Shown here: positions 14,940 through 23,598 of the stretch, one piece after another
Position numbering within the stretch: the stretch's first letter is position 1
Layout of the letters: the number at the start of each line of letters is the position of its first letter
Origin: Myxococcus qinghaiensis
GTDB taxonomy: Bacteria > Myxococcota > Myxococcia > Myxococcales > Myxococcaceae
NCBI RefSeq assembly: GCF_024198215.1
Contig: NZ_JAKCFA010000020.1
Location: forward strand, 165,703 to 229,702
Direction: 5' to 3'
DNA: 64,000 bases
Made by a program: the position numbers and the translations under genes
Notes under the pieces: generated by a model
Seen by the model: only the letters and a program-made list of their open reading frames with translations
Told to the model about the DNA's origin: nothing
Databases searched by the model: none

Positions 14940-15584
14940 ATGGACTACCGGTACATCGTGGTCGAGGGGCCCATTGGCGTCGGAAAGACGAGCCTCTCCA
15001 ACATCCTGTCGGAGCGGCTGAGCGCGCGACGTGTCCTCGAAGTGGTGGAGGAGAACCCCTTCCTCTCCAGCTTCTACACGGACCGGCAGAAGTTCGGCTT
15101 CCAGACGCAGATCTTCTTCCTGTTGTCGCGCTTCCGGCAGCAGCAGGAGCTGTTCCAGCAGGACCTCTTCCGCTCCGTCACGGTCAGCGACTACCTGTTC
15201 GCCAAGGACCGCATCTTCGCCCACCTCAACCTGGACGCCCACGAGCTGGCCCTCTACGAGCGCGTCTTCGAGGCGCTCGGGCCCCGCGTCACCAAGCCCG
15301 ACGTCGTCGTCTACCTCCAGGCCCGCCTGGACGTGCTGCTCCAGCGCATCAAGAAGCGGGGCCGCGAGTTCGAGCGCAAGTTCGACTCCACCTACCTGGA
15401 GGGCCTGGTCCACGCGTACAACAACTTCTTCTTCCACTACACGGAGACTCCGCTCCTCGTGGTGGACACGTCGGATATCGATTTCGTGAATAACGAGGCG
15501 GACCGGGAAGACTTGCTCGCGGCCATCCGGAAGGCGAAGCCGGGGACGCAGCATTACCTGCCCAAGGCCTCCCGGCGGCCCTGA
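14940..15584 (+). CDS. Deoxynucleoside kinase family protein
   Basis: 214 residues from ATG 14940. The P-loop GPIGVGKTS (K16) opens the protein, followed by VVEENPFLSSFY (substrate-site Glu), the FAKDRIFA segment containing the DR pair of dNKs, and an R-rich lid (LQRIKKRGREFERKF). The family phosphorylates deoxyadenosine/deoxyguanosine or other deoxynucleosides with ATP in the salvage pathway; base specificity cannot be told from sequence alone. An upstream in-frame extension to 14739 is not supported. Confidence 0.9.
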   Translation: MDYRYIVVEGPIGVGKTSLSNILSERLSARRVLEVVEENPFLSSFYTDRQKFGFQTQIFFLLSRFRQQQELFQQDLFRSVTVSDYLFAKDRIFAHLNLDAHELALYERVFEALGPRVTKPDVVVYLQARLDVLLQRIKKRGREFERKFDSTYLEGLVHAYNNFFFHYTETPLLVVDTSDIDFVNNEADREDLLAAIRKAKPGTQHYLPKASRRP

Positions 15585-15737
15585 TTCCGGGCCTCTGTCG
15601 GGTTGGCCGCTGATGAAGTCCCACGGGCGCCCGGGCGGCGTTAGAGTGCGGGGGCCGACTTCGCGGCCTCCGGCGATCCCCAGTGGGGACGGCGAGGGGC
15701 AGCGAGGCGGCTTGAGCCGTATCCACCCTCACCCATC

Positions 15738-15752
15738 AGGAGGTGAACCGTG
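15738..15752 (+). promoter_or_regulatory. Strong Shine-Dalgarno fixing the panB GTG start
   Basis: AGGAGG at 15738-15743 is 6 nt before the GTG at 15750, identifying that non-ATG codon as the start. Confidence 0.85.
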
Positions 15753-16676
15753 AAGGACAAGGTCACCATCCATTCGTTGAAGCGCTTCAAGCAGATCGGC
15801 CAGAAGATCTGCATGGTCACCGCATACGACGCCACGTTCGCCCACATCCTGGACCAATCGGGTGCGGACGTATTGCTCGTCGGTGACTCGCTGGGCATGG
15901 TCATCCAAGGCCATGACTCCACGCTGCCCGTGACGATGGACCAGATGGTCTACCACTCGGCGGCGGTCACCCGGGGCGCGAAGCGGGCGCACGTGGTGGG
16001 AGACATGCCCTTCTTGAGCTACCAGGTCTCCCCGCACGAGGCCGTCCGCAACGCGGGCCGGCTGGTGACGGAAGGCGGCGTGGGCAGCGTGAAGCTGGAG
16101 GGTGGCGCCGAGTTCGCCGACACCGTCCGCGCCATCGTCCGCGCCAGCATCCCCGTCATGGGGCACCTGGGGCTGACGCCGCAGTCGGTCCACAAGATGG
16201 GCGGCTATGTCGTCCAGGGACGCGACGAGGAGCAGGCGCGCAAGATTCTCGACGATGCGCTCGCCCTGGAGGCCGCTGGCGCCTACGCGCTGGTGCTGGA
16301 GGGCGTGCCGCTGGAGCTGGCGCGCACGATTACGCAGAGCCTGTCCATCCCCACCATCGGCATCGGCGCGGGACGTTATTGCGACGGACAGGTGCTCGTC
16401 TGTTACGACCTCTTGGGAATGAACCCGGACTTCAAGCCCAAGTTCGTCAAGCGCTACGCGAACCTGCACGGCTCCATCACCGAGGCCGCCGGCGCGTTCT
16501 TCTCGGAGGTCCGCCAGGGCGCGTTCCCGGACGAGGACCACTCGTTCAAGGCGACCAAGAGCATCCGCCTGGTGGCCCCCGCGGCCGTGGGCGCGGGCGC
16601 GCCTCCGGAGGGCGAAGTCGCCGCTCCCGCCGAGGGTGAGGAGAAGGTCGGCCCCGTCTACGGGATTCCGGTCTAG
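15750..16676 (+). CDS. panB: 3-methyl-2-oxobutanoate hydroxymethyltransferase PanB
   Basis: 308 residues. PanB motifs: VTAYDATFAHILDQSG, the metal-binding LLVGDSLGM, VKLEGG, PVMGHLGLTPQSVHKMGG, and GIGAGRYCDGQVLV. The enzyme adds a hydroxymethyl group from methylene-THF to ketoisovalerate, first step of pantoate synthesis. The last about 40 residues (Ala/Pro/Glu-rich, after IRLVAPAAVG) extend beyond the usual PanB length of about 265-280 and look like a flexible tail. It is followed after 2 bp by panC. Confidence 0.95.
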   Translation: MKDKVTIHSLKRFKQIGQKICMVTAYDATFAHILDQSGADVLLVGDSLGMVIQGHDSTLPVTMDQMVYHSAAVTRGAKRAHVVGDMPFLSYQVSPHEAVRNAGRLVTEGGVGSVKLEGGAEFADTVRAIVRASIPVMGHLGLTPQSVHKMGGYVVQGRDEEQARKILDDALALEAAGAYALVLEGVPLELARTITQSLSIPTIGIGAGRYCDGQVLVCYDLLGMNPDFKPKFVKRYANLHGSITEAAGAFFSEVRQGAFPDEDHSFKATKSIRLVAPAAVGAGAPPEGEVAAPAEGEEKVGPVYGIPV

Positions 16677-16678
16677 CC

Positions 16679-17533
16679 ATGGCACCCGTCGTCCTCCACA
16701 CCGTGGCTGAAGTGAAGACGTGGGCGGCGGGGCTGCGCCGTGAGGGGCGCCGGCTCGCGCTGGTGCCCACCATGGGCTTCTTGCACGAAGGGCACCTCTC
16801 GCTCATCCGCGAGGGGCGCCGTCGCGCCGACGTGGTGGCCGTCTCCATCTTCGTCAACCCCACCCAGTTCGGTCCCCGCGAGGACCTCTCGCGCTACCCG
16901 CGCGACTTCGAGGGCGACCTGGCCAAGTGTGGCGAAGCCGGCGCCGACGTCGTCTTCGCGCCCGTGCCGGAGGCCATGTATCCGCCCGGCTATGAGACCT
17001 ACGTCGAGGTGACGGAGGTGAGCCAGGGCCTGTGTGGCGCCCGCCGTCCGGGACACTTCCGGGGCGTGGCCACCATCGTCACCCAGCTGCTGGCCCTCTT
17101 CCGGCCCGACGCGGCCCTCTTCGGGGAGAAGGACTACCAGCAGCTCCAGGTCATCCGCGCGCTCAACCGCGACCTGCACCTGGGCGCGGACATCGTCGGG
17201 ATGCCGACGGTTCGGGAGACTGACGGGCTGGCGATGAGCAGCCGAAATGCCTACCTGTCCCCCGAGGAGCGGCAGCGAGCGCTGTCCCTGTCGCGAGGAC
17301 TCCGGGCCGCGCTGACGCTGCTGCAGGGCGGCACGCGGGACGCCCAGGCGCTGACGGGCGCCGTCCGGCACGAATTGACCTCCGCGGGGCTGCGGGAGGA
17401 CTACGTGGAGCTGGTGGACGCCGAGCGCCTCACGCCTCTCACCTCGGTGGTACCCGGGCAGGCCGCTCGCCTGCTCGTGGCGGCCTTCAGCGGCAACACA
17501 CGCCTCATCGACAACATGGCGCTTGGCGGTTAG
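16679..17533 (+). CDS. panC: Pantothenate synthetase PanC
   Basis: 284 residues. The nucleotidyltransferase signatures are present: PTMGFLHEGHLSL (HxGH), FVNPTQFGP, FRGVATIVTQL, GEKDYQQLQVI, and the KMSKS-like MSSRNAYLS. It condenses pantoate with beta-alanine using ATP to give pantothenate, the CoA precursor. The start ATG is 2 bp after the panB stop, so the two form one transcription unit. The smpB start follows 16 bp after its stop. Confidence 0.95.
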   Translation: MAPVVLHTVAEVKTWAAGLRREGRRLALVPTMGFLHEGHLSLIREGRRRADVVAVSIFVNPTQFGPREDLSRYPRDFEGDLAKCGEAGADVVFAPVPEAMYPPGYETYVEVTEVSQGLCGARRPGHFRGVATIVTQLLALFRPDAALFGEKDYQQLQVIRALNRDLHLGADIVGMPTVRETDGLAMSSRNAYLSPEERQRALSLSRGLRAALTLLQGGTRDAQALTGAVRHELTSAGLREDYVELVDAERLTPLTSVVPGQAARLLVAAFSGNTRLIDNMALGG

Positions 17534-17549
17534 GAGACCCAGGACACGT

Positions 17550-18041
17550 ATGGCATCGGGTGGAAAGTCGAAGGGGCCGGCAGGCGGCGAGCAGGGAATC
17601 AAGGTCGTCGCCGAGAACCGGCGTGCGCGCTTCGACTACACCGTGGACGAAAAGGTGGAAGCCGGCCTGGAGCTGACGGGAAGCGAGGTGAAGTCACTGC
17701 GACAAGGGGAGGCGAACCTCTCGGACTCGTACGCCCTTCCCAAGGGCAGTGAGCTCTTCTTGCTCAATGCCCACATCGGTTCCTACAAGTCCGCCAGCGT
17801 GTTCGACCATTTTCCCACGCGCGGCCGGAAGCTGCTGATGCACCGGGCCGAGATTGACCGTTGGACCACCAAGGTGCGGGAGCGTGGTTATTCCATCATC
17901 CCGCTTGTGCTGTATTTCAAGCAGGGGCGCGCCAAGGTGGAGCTGGGGCTCTGTCGGGGCAAGACACACGAAGACAGGCGCCACGACATCAAGGAACGGG
18001 AGACGAAGCGGGAGATGGACCGGGCCGTGCGCCGTCGTTGA
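17550..18041 (+). CDS. smpB: SsrA-binding protein SmpB
   Basis: 163 residues from ATG 17550 (an in-frame start at 17523 overlaps panC). The OB-fold core is clear: VVAENRRARFDYTVDE, LELTGSEVKSLR, and the RGYSIIPLVLYF segment. The basic C-terminal tail (HDIKERETKREMDR) normally reaches the ribosomal A site/mRNA channel. SmpB brings alanylated tmRNA to stalled ribosomes. The tmRNA gene itself is in this window at 54617. The next gene, 33 bp downstream, encodes an SspB-like adaptor that acts on the tagged products. Confidence 0.96.
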   Translation: MASGGKSKGPAGGEQGIKVVAENRRARFDYTVDEKVEAGLELTGSEVKSLRQGEANLSDSYALPKGSELFLLNAHIGSYKSASVFDHFPTRGRKLLMHRAEIDRWTTKVRERGYSIIPLVLYFKQGRAKVELGLCRGKTHEDRRHDIKERETKREMDRAVRRR

Positions 18042-18074
18042 GCGCGACCGCATTTCTTACCGCCGTACCACCGG

Positions 18075-18611
18075 ATGGAAGACACGAAGGATTTGGACAA
18101 GAAGGAGCGGCTGCTCGCCTCGCTGGACCAGGGGATGGTGATGATCCACCTGGACGCGCGAAGGCCGGGCGTGCTCGTTCCCGCATCACTCCGGGGAGAG
18201 GCCCATCTGCGCCTCAACCTGTCGTACCGCTTCGACCCACCGGACCTCACGGTGACCGAGTGGGGAGTGCGCTGCACGTTGAGCTTCTCGGGCTCGCGCT
18301 TCACGGTGGCGGTGCCCTGGTCGGCGCTGTTCGCCATCGCCAGCCACGTGACGAAGGAGTCGTGGATGTTCATGGAGGACATGCCGCCGGAGCTGCTTCA
18401 GCAGTCCGCCGTGGCGCGTCCTCCGCCGCAGCCGCTCCCGGTGCCCGTGGCCGCCGAGCGTCCGCGCACCTTCCTGCGCGAAGTGCCCACCGAGCCGCCC
18501 GCGGACGAGGTGGTGGCGTCAGCGCCGCCTGCTCCTGAAGTTCCGCCGCCCGAAGGGCCGAAGGATGACTCGCCTCCGCCGCGTCGGGGACACCTGCGTC
18601 TGGTGAAGTGA
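18075..18611 (+). CDS. sspB: SspB-type ClpXP adaptor
   Basis: 178 residues. Residues about 10-100 match the SspB ssrA-tag-binding fold: KERLLASLDQGMVMIHLD, RPGVLVPASLRG, LRLNLSYRF, FSGSRFTVAVPWSALFAIAS. A proline/acid-rich flexible linker (about 110-168) leads to the extreme C-terminus RRGHLRLVK, which closely resembles the ClpX-tethering tail of enterobacterial SspB (LRVVK). Known family role: bind ssrA-tagged proteins and deliver them to ClpXP. The position directly after smpB supports this. Identification is by pattern; overall similarity to E. coli SspB is modest. Confidence 0.8.
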   Translation: MEDTKDLDKKERLLASLDQGMVMIHLDARRPGVLVPASLRGEAHLRLNLSYRFDPPDLTVTEWGVRCTLSFSGSRFTVAVPWSALFAIASHVTKESWMFMEDMPPELLQQSAVARPPPQPLPVPVAAERPRTFLREVPTEPPADEVVASAPPAPEVPPPEGPKDDSPPPRRGHLRLVK

Positions 18612-18656
18612 CGAAGGGCGAGGGCCACGAATCCGGTGGCCCCGCCGCGTCCGCGC

Positions 18657-20528
18657 TCAGCGCTGGAGCTTCACGTCGAGCTGCGCGGCCTCGGCCCCAG
18701 GGAAGGTGCCCTTCCACGTGCGGTAGCCCTTGAGGCGCACCTGCACGGAGACAGGGCCTGCCGGATACAGGTTGTCGAGCGCCAGCGGCGTCGTCCCCAC
18801 GGGCTTGTCATCCACGAGCACCGTCGCGCCCGACGGCTCGCTCATGAGCATGAGCACGGGCGCGGCCATGGGCCGGTTCACGCTGGCCATGAGTCGCCCG
18901 GAGACCTGGTTGCGCTGAGGCCAGAGCCACACGCTGCCGCCCACCGCCGCCACGACACCCAGGAGCGCGATGATGCGTCGGCCCCAGCGCCTGGGAGCAG
19001 CCGAGGCGGGAATCGCGTCGAAGGTGCTCTCGGGACGCGGAGCGCGCTCCTCCAGCTCCAGGGCCTCGGGGCCCGCGCGAGACACGCTCGGCGCCGAGGG
19101 CCTGCGCGCCGTGCCTTCGATGCTGTCGGCGATGGACTGGGTGGCTGAAGCCGCCTCCATCGGTGGGGGACGACGCGCGGCGACAGCGGGGGCTCGGGAG
19201 GGCGCACCGCCCTGTGGACCCGGTGGCGTCGCACCAAAGGCCTTCGTCTTCGGTGCGTGGGGCGCCCCAGAAGACGTCGAGGCGCCGTTCCCGACGGGTG
19301 CGCCCTGGAACGAAGTGTCGTCCTCGAAAGAAGGGAACGCACCGGCCGCGAGGAACGGAGACGCATTCTCGTCCGACGCCGCGAAGGCCCCCGGGGCGGG
19401 AGGCGCGAGCCGCGCGGCACAGACGGAGCAGGGCGCGCGAGGAGCGGACAGTGGCGAGCCGCAGCGGACACAGCGGTGGATGAGCCGTCCACTCGAGCTC
19501 ATCTCGATGCCCGCCAGCTCCGAGGGCTCATCCATGGCCGGAGAGAAGGAGGCCGCCGCCGAAGTGGGTGCCGGCGTGCCGCGCCCTTCCGACGTCGGGC
19601 CGCCCGCCGTCTCGCCCTGTTCCTTCAGCGTGGGCGGCAGGGGGAGCGTCGTCAGGAACGCGGTGAGGGCATGCGCGCTCGCGGGTTCTCCCGACCGGGC
19701 GAGCCACCGCGCGAGCACTTCAGCCACGGCTTCCGGAGAAGCGAAGCGTGCCTCGGGCGCACGGGCCAGCATGCGTTGCACCACGGCGGCGAGGGGCGCG
19801 GGCACCTCTGGCGGCAGCGGCGGGACATCCCGCGAGACGATGGCCACGGCGAGAGAGCCCGGCTGCATCGTGGACGCGAAGGGGTGCGCTCCGGTGAGCA
19901 GCTCGTGGAAGACGATGCCCAGGGAGAACTGGTCGCTCAGCGCGGTGGCGGGCGCGCCCTGGAGGACCTCGGGGGCGCTGTAGGCTTCCTTGCCCTTGAA
20001 GAGCCCCGGCGCGGTGAAGGACGCACCGCTCAACAGCGCGATGCCGAAGTCCGTCACCTTCACCTCGCCCTCGCGGGACACGAGGATGTTGGACGGAGAC
20101 ACGTCCCGGTGGGCCACGAGCAGCGGACGTCCCTCATGGAGCTTGCGGTAGGCGTGGTGGAGGCCCGCGAGCGCCTGGAGCGTGATGAACGCGGCCAGAT
20201 GCGCGGGAAAGCGCTGACGCTGCTTCGCGGCCAGGCGCAGCAGCACGCCCAAGTCCCAGCCGTCCACCAGCTCCATCACCAGGAAGAGGCCCGAGGGGCT
20301 CTCGCCCACGTCGAACACGGTGGCGATGTTCTGGTGCTGGAGCTGCGTGGCCAGGCGGGCCTCGGCCAGGAACATCCGCGCGATGTCGGGCTCCTGGGCC
20401 AGGTGCGGGAGGATGCGCTTGATGGCGACGGTGCGCTCGAAGCCCTCCGCGGCCCGGGCCACGCCGAGGAACAGCTCCGCCATGCCTCCGGAGGCCAGGG
20501 GCCTGACGAGCCGATAGCGTTCGTTCAC
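18657..20528 (-). CDS. Transmembrane serine/threonine protein kinase with PEGA domain
   Basis: 623 residues from GTG 20528 (a longer frame overlaps the DUF971 gene). Kinase domain about 1-265: GGMAELF glycine loop, K37 in VAIKR, HRD at 140-142 with N in VSPSNILV, DFG at 160-162, APE in YSAPEVL; all catalytic residues are intact. A four-cysteine ribbon follows (CVRCGS...CSVCAA, about 425-445), then a long Pro/Ala/Ser linker, one membrane helix (IIALLGVVAAVGGSVWLW) and a C-terminal PEGA domain (EPSGATVLVDDKPVGTTPL). It is probably a membrane-anchored Hanks-type kinase with an extracytoplasmic PEGA module. It is downstream of, and 26 bp from, the DUF971 gene. Confidence 0.93.
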   Translation of the reverse strand: MNERYRLVRPLASGGMAELFLGVARAAEGFERTVAIKRILPHLAQEPDIARMFLAEARLATQLQHQNIATVFDVGESPSGLFLVMELVDGWDLGVLLRLAAKQRQRFPAHLAAFITLQALAGLHHAYRKLHEGRPLLVAHRDVSPSNILVSREGEVKVTDFGIALLSGASFTAPGLFKGKEAYSAPEVLQGAPATALSDQFSLGIVFHELLTGAHPFASTMQPGSLAVAIVSRDVPPLPPEVPAPLAAVVQRMLARAPEARFASPEAVAEVLARWLARSGEPASAHALTAFLTTLPLPPTLKEQGETAGGPTSEGRGTPAPTSAAASFSPAMDEPSELAGIEMSSSGRLIHRCVRCGSPLSAPRAPCSVCAARLAPPAPGAFAASDENASPFLAAGAFPSFEDDTSFQGAPVGNGASTSSGAPHAPKTKAFGATPPGPQGGAPSRAPAVAARRPPPMEAASATQSIADSIEGTARRPSAPSVSRAGPEALELEERAPRPESTFDAIPASAAPRRWGRRIIALLGVVAAVGGSVWLWPQRNQVSGRLMASVNRPMAAPVLMLMSEPSGATVLVDDKPVGTTPLALDNLYPAGPVSVQVRLKGYRTWKGTFPGAEAAQLDVKLQR

Positions 20529-20554
20529 GGCGGGCTCTCCGGGGGCAGCCGCTC

Positions 20555-20896
20555 TCAGGCGGTGGGGGACTGGGTGATGTCGCGCAGCAGCTTCCAGGGG
20601 TAGATGCCGGTGGTGTGGCCGTCGCTGAACGCGAAGGTCAGCGCGTAGTTGCCCACCGGGTGGAGCTGCTTGACGCGCAGGTCCGCGGGCACCTTCGTCT
20701 GGTCCAGCGTGCGCTGATTCGTCCACTCGTCCACGCAGCCGGCGCAGGGGCACTGCTGGCGGAGCGCCTGGGCGGAGGCGCCCGTCTTCGCGCCGTCATC
20801 CCACGTCAGCTCCAGGTGGGAGCCGTCGGCGGACAGGCGGGCGTCCGTCGCGGTGGCGGAGGGAGTCGAGGGCTTGATGCGGTCCCAGAAGCTCAA
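20555..20896 (-). CDS. DUF971 domain protein
   Basis: 113 residues. The DUF971 (gamma-butyrobetaine hydroxylase-like N-terminal) fold is indicated by LELTWDDG, the cysteine cluster CPCAGCVDEW, and VGNYALTFAFSDGHTTGIYPW. In other proteins this module is found alone or fused to Mrp/ApbC-type Fe-S carriers; its own activity is uncertain. The clustered cysteines could bind metal. It probably lies in one operon with the kinase downstream. Confidence 0.88.
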   Translation of the reverse strand: MSFWDRIKPSTPSATATDARLSADGSHLELTWDDGAKTGASAQALRQQCPCAGCVDEWTNQRTLDQTKVPADLRVKQLHPVGNYALTFAFSDGHTTGIYPWKLLRDITQSPTA

Positions 20897-20966
20897 CGTC
20901 GTACCTTTCGAAAGCTCAACAACGATGCGCCCTCCCTAGCATCCTTCCGGGCGGGGAGCGCGCGCC

Positions 20967-22673
20967 TCACGAGGCCAGCTTGACGGGCAGCCGGTGGCCT
21001 TCCAGTCGCACGCCCTTCTTGGCAATCACCCGCCGCAAGGCCGCCACCACCTGCGGGTCCAGCTGCGCGCCGGTGAGGTTGTCGAGAATCTCCATCGCCT
21101 TCTCCAGGGGCATGGCCTTCTGGTACGGGCGCGTGGAGGTGCAGGCATCGAACGTGTCGGCGCATCCGACGATGCGGGCCAGCAGGGGGATGCCCTCGCC
21201 CTGGAGCTTGTCGGGATAGCCCGTGCCGTCCCACCGCTCGTGGTGATGGCGCACGCACGCGCGCACCGCGCCCAGGAAGCTCACCGGGCCGATGATGGCG
21301 TCGCCGATGGCCGGGTGCTCGCGCATGATGGCCATCTCCTGGTCCGTCAGCTTCGTCTGCTTGCAGAGGATGGACTCGACGATGCCAATCTTGCCGATGT
21401 CGTGGAGGATGCCGCCGTACTGGAGCTGGCGCAGCTCGCGCTCGGTGAGGTTCAGCTCCCGGCCAATCTCCACCGACAAATCACCCACCCGCTGGCTGTG
21501 GCCGCGCGTGTACGCGTCCTTGGAGTCGATGGAGTTGGCCAGCGCGACGATGGTCTCCAGATAGCCCTTCTCCAGGCTCTCGTAGAGGCCGCGGTTCTCC
21601 ATGTCGTACGCGAGCAGCTGCTTGCTCATGTAGTTGAACGTCTGGGCCAGCTCGCCCACCTCGTTCTTCTGCGGAATCTTCACCTCCACGCCGAACTTCC
21701 CGCGCGCCAGCTCCAGGGCGCCGTCGGTGAAGACCTTGAGGGGGCGGGTGAGGTTGCGCGAGAAGAGGGCCGCCAGCACCAGCGCGACGAGGATGGCCGC
21801 GCCCAGGCCCAGGAGGATGCGGCGCTCCATCGCCTCCACCTGCCGATAGGCGTGCTCCACCGGCTGCTCGGAGACGATGGCCCAGCCCGTCTCGGGCAGC
21901 ACCGTGTACGCGGCCACCACCGCGTCGCGGCCCTCGCCGAAGTTGCCGACATGGAACAGCTCCGCGTCCGGAGTGCTGGCCAGCTGCCGCAGCAGGTGCG
22001 CCACCGGGCTGCGCTGGGAGACGTCCCCGCCCAGCGCCGCCACGCCCCCTCCGCCGACGACGAGGTGCCCGAGGTTGTCGGACAGGTACACGAAGCCGGT
22101 GCTGCCCACGCGCTCCTGCTCCAGCATCTTCCGCAAGCCCGCGAGCGACAGGTCCGCGGCGATGAAGCCCTTCACGGGCTCGCCCACCGGAAAGGCCAGC
22201 GTCAGCACCGGCCCATTGCTTCCCGTGGCCACCACGTCGGAGTAACGCGGGCGCTCCATGCCGCCGTCGAGCAGCGACCGGCCGCGCTCCTCGTGCGCGG
22301 CGAGCGCGGTGGGCGGCACGTCGTGACGAGAGAAGGCCTGGAGTCCGGGGAGGCGCTTTCCATCCGGACCGAAGACGGTGATGGCCAGCACCTCGCGGCG
22401 CTGCGAGAGCACCGACGCCAGATGCGTCTGCTGCGCCTGCAGGGGCAGTCCGAAGAAGTTGGGCACGCGGGCCAGGCCCATGACGGCCTCGGTGGGCTCG
22501 CCCAGGAAGATTTCGGCCTTGAGCCGAAGCTGCTTCACCCGCTCCTGCGCCAGCTCCTGCGCGTCGCGCACCAGCAGCTCGCGCGTGTGGAAGACGGACA
22601 GCCACCCCACCATCAGGGTGGGGACGATGCTGACGACGAGCATCAACAGGAGGATGGCTTTGAACAGACGCAC
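20967..22673 (-). CDS. Membrane sensor with HAMP and HD-GYP domain (cyclic-di-GMP phosphodiesterase)
   Basis: 568 residues. Two membrane helices (residues about 7-28 and 285-308) flank an extracytoplasmic Cache-like sensor (TGFVYLSDNLGHLV, TGWAIVSEQP). HAMP is at about 309-360 (RNLTRPLKVFTDGA). The HD-GYP domain at about 370-545 has RGHSQRVG, the HD pair in LHDIGKIG, HHHERWDGTGYP and FDACTSTRPYQKA, so metal and GYP motifs are intact and hydrolysis of c-di-GMP is expected. Upstream LysM- and FecR-type envelope genes on the same strand suggest it monitors the cell envelope. Confidence 0.92.
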   Translation of the reverse strand: MRLFKAILLLMLVVSIVPTLMVGWLSVFHTRELLVRDAQELAQERVKQLRLKAEIFLGEPTEAVMGLARVPNFFGLPLQAQQTHLASVLSQRREVLAITVFGPDGKRLPGLQAFSRHDVPPTALAAHEERGRSLLDGGMERPRYSDVVATGSNGPVLTLAFPVGEPVKGFIAADLSLAGLRKMLEQERVGSTGFVYLSDNLGHLVVGGGGVAALGGDVSQRSPVAHLLRQLASTPDAELFHVGNFGEGRDAVVAAYTVLPETGWAIVSEQPVEHAYRQVEAMERRILLGLGAAILVALVLAALFSRNLTRPLKVFTDGALELARGKFGVEVKIPQKNEVGELAQTFNYMSKQLLAYDMENRGLYESLEKGYLETIVALANSIDSKDAYTRGHSQRVGDLSVEIGRELNLTERELRQLQYGGILHDIGKIGIVESILCKQTKLTDQEMAIMREHPAIGDAIIGPVSFLGAVRACVRHHHERWDGTGYPDKLQGEGIPLLARIVGCADTFDACTSTRPYQKAMPLEKAMEILDNLTGAQLDPQVVAALRRVIAKKGVRLEGHRLPVKLAS

Positions 22674-22692
22674 AGGGCGGCTCCTCCAGGGC

Positions 22693-23598
22693 CTACTGCC
22701 ACGGGCCCGTCTTGACGTTGATGGGGAGGTCCGCGGGGACGAGCTCGAACCGGCGGACGGCTGACGGCTCGGAGCGACCCGCCGCGCCCACCGCTCGCAC
22801 CGTCCACGCGTAGCGTCCTGCGGGCAGCAGGGGCAGCCTCAGCTCGGGCGCAGTGGTCGTCTGCGTGACGATGGCCGCGCCTCCCGACTCCCGGGTGACC
22901 TCGACTTCATAACGCTCCACGCCGGACACCGCCGCCCAGGTCAACTTCACCGGCCCCAGTCGGTCCTTCTTGTCCTTGTCCGCGCGTCGCTTCAGCACCG
23001 CGCCTTGTTCGGGCTGCTCGGGCTGGGGCACCGCGAGGGGCGGGGTGGGCGCGACGGGAGGCTGGCCCTTCTCCACGAGGACGGTTTCGCCGGAGGCAAC
23101 GGGCCGCGTGACACCCTCGGCCTCCACGCGCACCGGCGGCCCTCGGGTGACGCTGACGGTGGTGGTGCCCGCGTCCGGCTCCACGTGCACGCTGAAGGCG
23201 GAAGGGTGGGGGGCGCGTCCGGTGGAGACCAGCGTCCCCGCCGCGTTGGCCGCCTCGGATGCCTGCGCATAGCGCGCGGCGCGGAAGGAGACCTCGGCCT
23301 CGCTCAGCCGTGCCTCGGCTTCCCGGAGGGCTCCCTCGCCCTTCGCCTGGGCGACGAGGGTGCGCGCCGTCTCGAGTGCCTTGAGCGCCAGGGCTCGCTC
23401 CTGGCCCGGCAGCCTCAGACGCGTGCCCGGGGCGACGGCGTCCGAGGCCAGGCCGTTGAGCGCGCGCAATTCGGCGGTGGCGCTCGCGTCACCGAGGACG
23501 CGCTCCGCGACTTCCCGCAGGGACTCCTGGGGGCCCACCACCGTGGTGTCCGGGGGCGCGGCGCTCAGCCACGCGAGCAGGAACAGGGTCGTCCTCAT
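22693..23598 (-). CDS. Secreted LysM-like / fibronectin-III-like envelope protein
   Basis: 301 residues. A short signal peptide (MRTTLFLLAWLSAA) is followed by a LysM-like segment (ESLREVAERVLGDASATAELRALNGL, ending APGTRLRLP), an Ala-rich helical region (about 75-125), and a C-terminal Fn3-like sandwich (LTWAAVSGVERYEVEV, LPAGRYAWTVRAVG). It overlaps the upstream FecR gene by 4 bp. Domain neighbours of this type (FecR plus LysM) are common in periplasmic or surface proteins; no enzyme activity is evident. Confidence 0.75.
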   Translation of the reverse strand: MRTTLFLLAWLSAAPPDTTVVGPQESLREVAERVLGDASATAELRALNGLASDAVAPGTRLRLPGQERALALKALETARTLVAQAKGEGALREAEARLSEAEVSFRAARYAQASEAANAAGTLVSTGRAPHPSAFSVHVEPDAGTTTVSVTRGPPVRVEAEGVTRPVASGETVLVEKGQPPVAPTPPLAVPQPEQPEQGAVLKRRADKDKKDRLGPVKLTWAAVSGVERYEVEVTRESGGAAIVTQTTTAPELRLPLLPAGRYAWTVRAVGAAGRSEPSAVRRFELVPADLPINVKTGPWQ

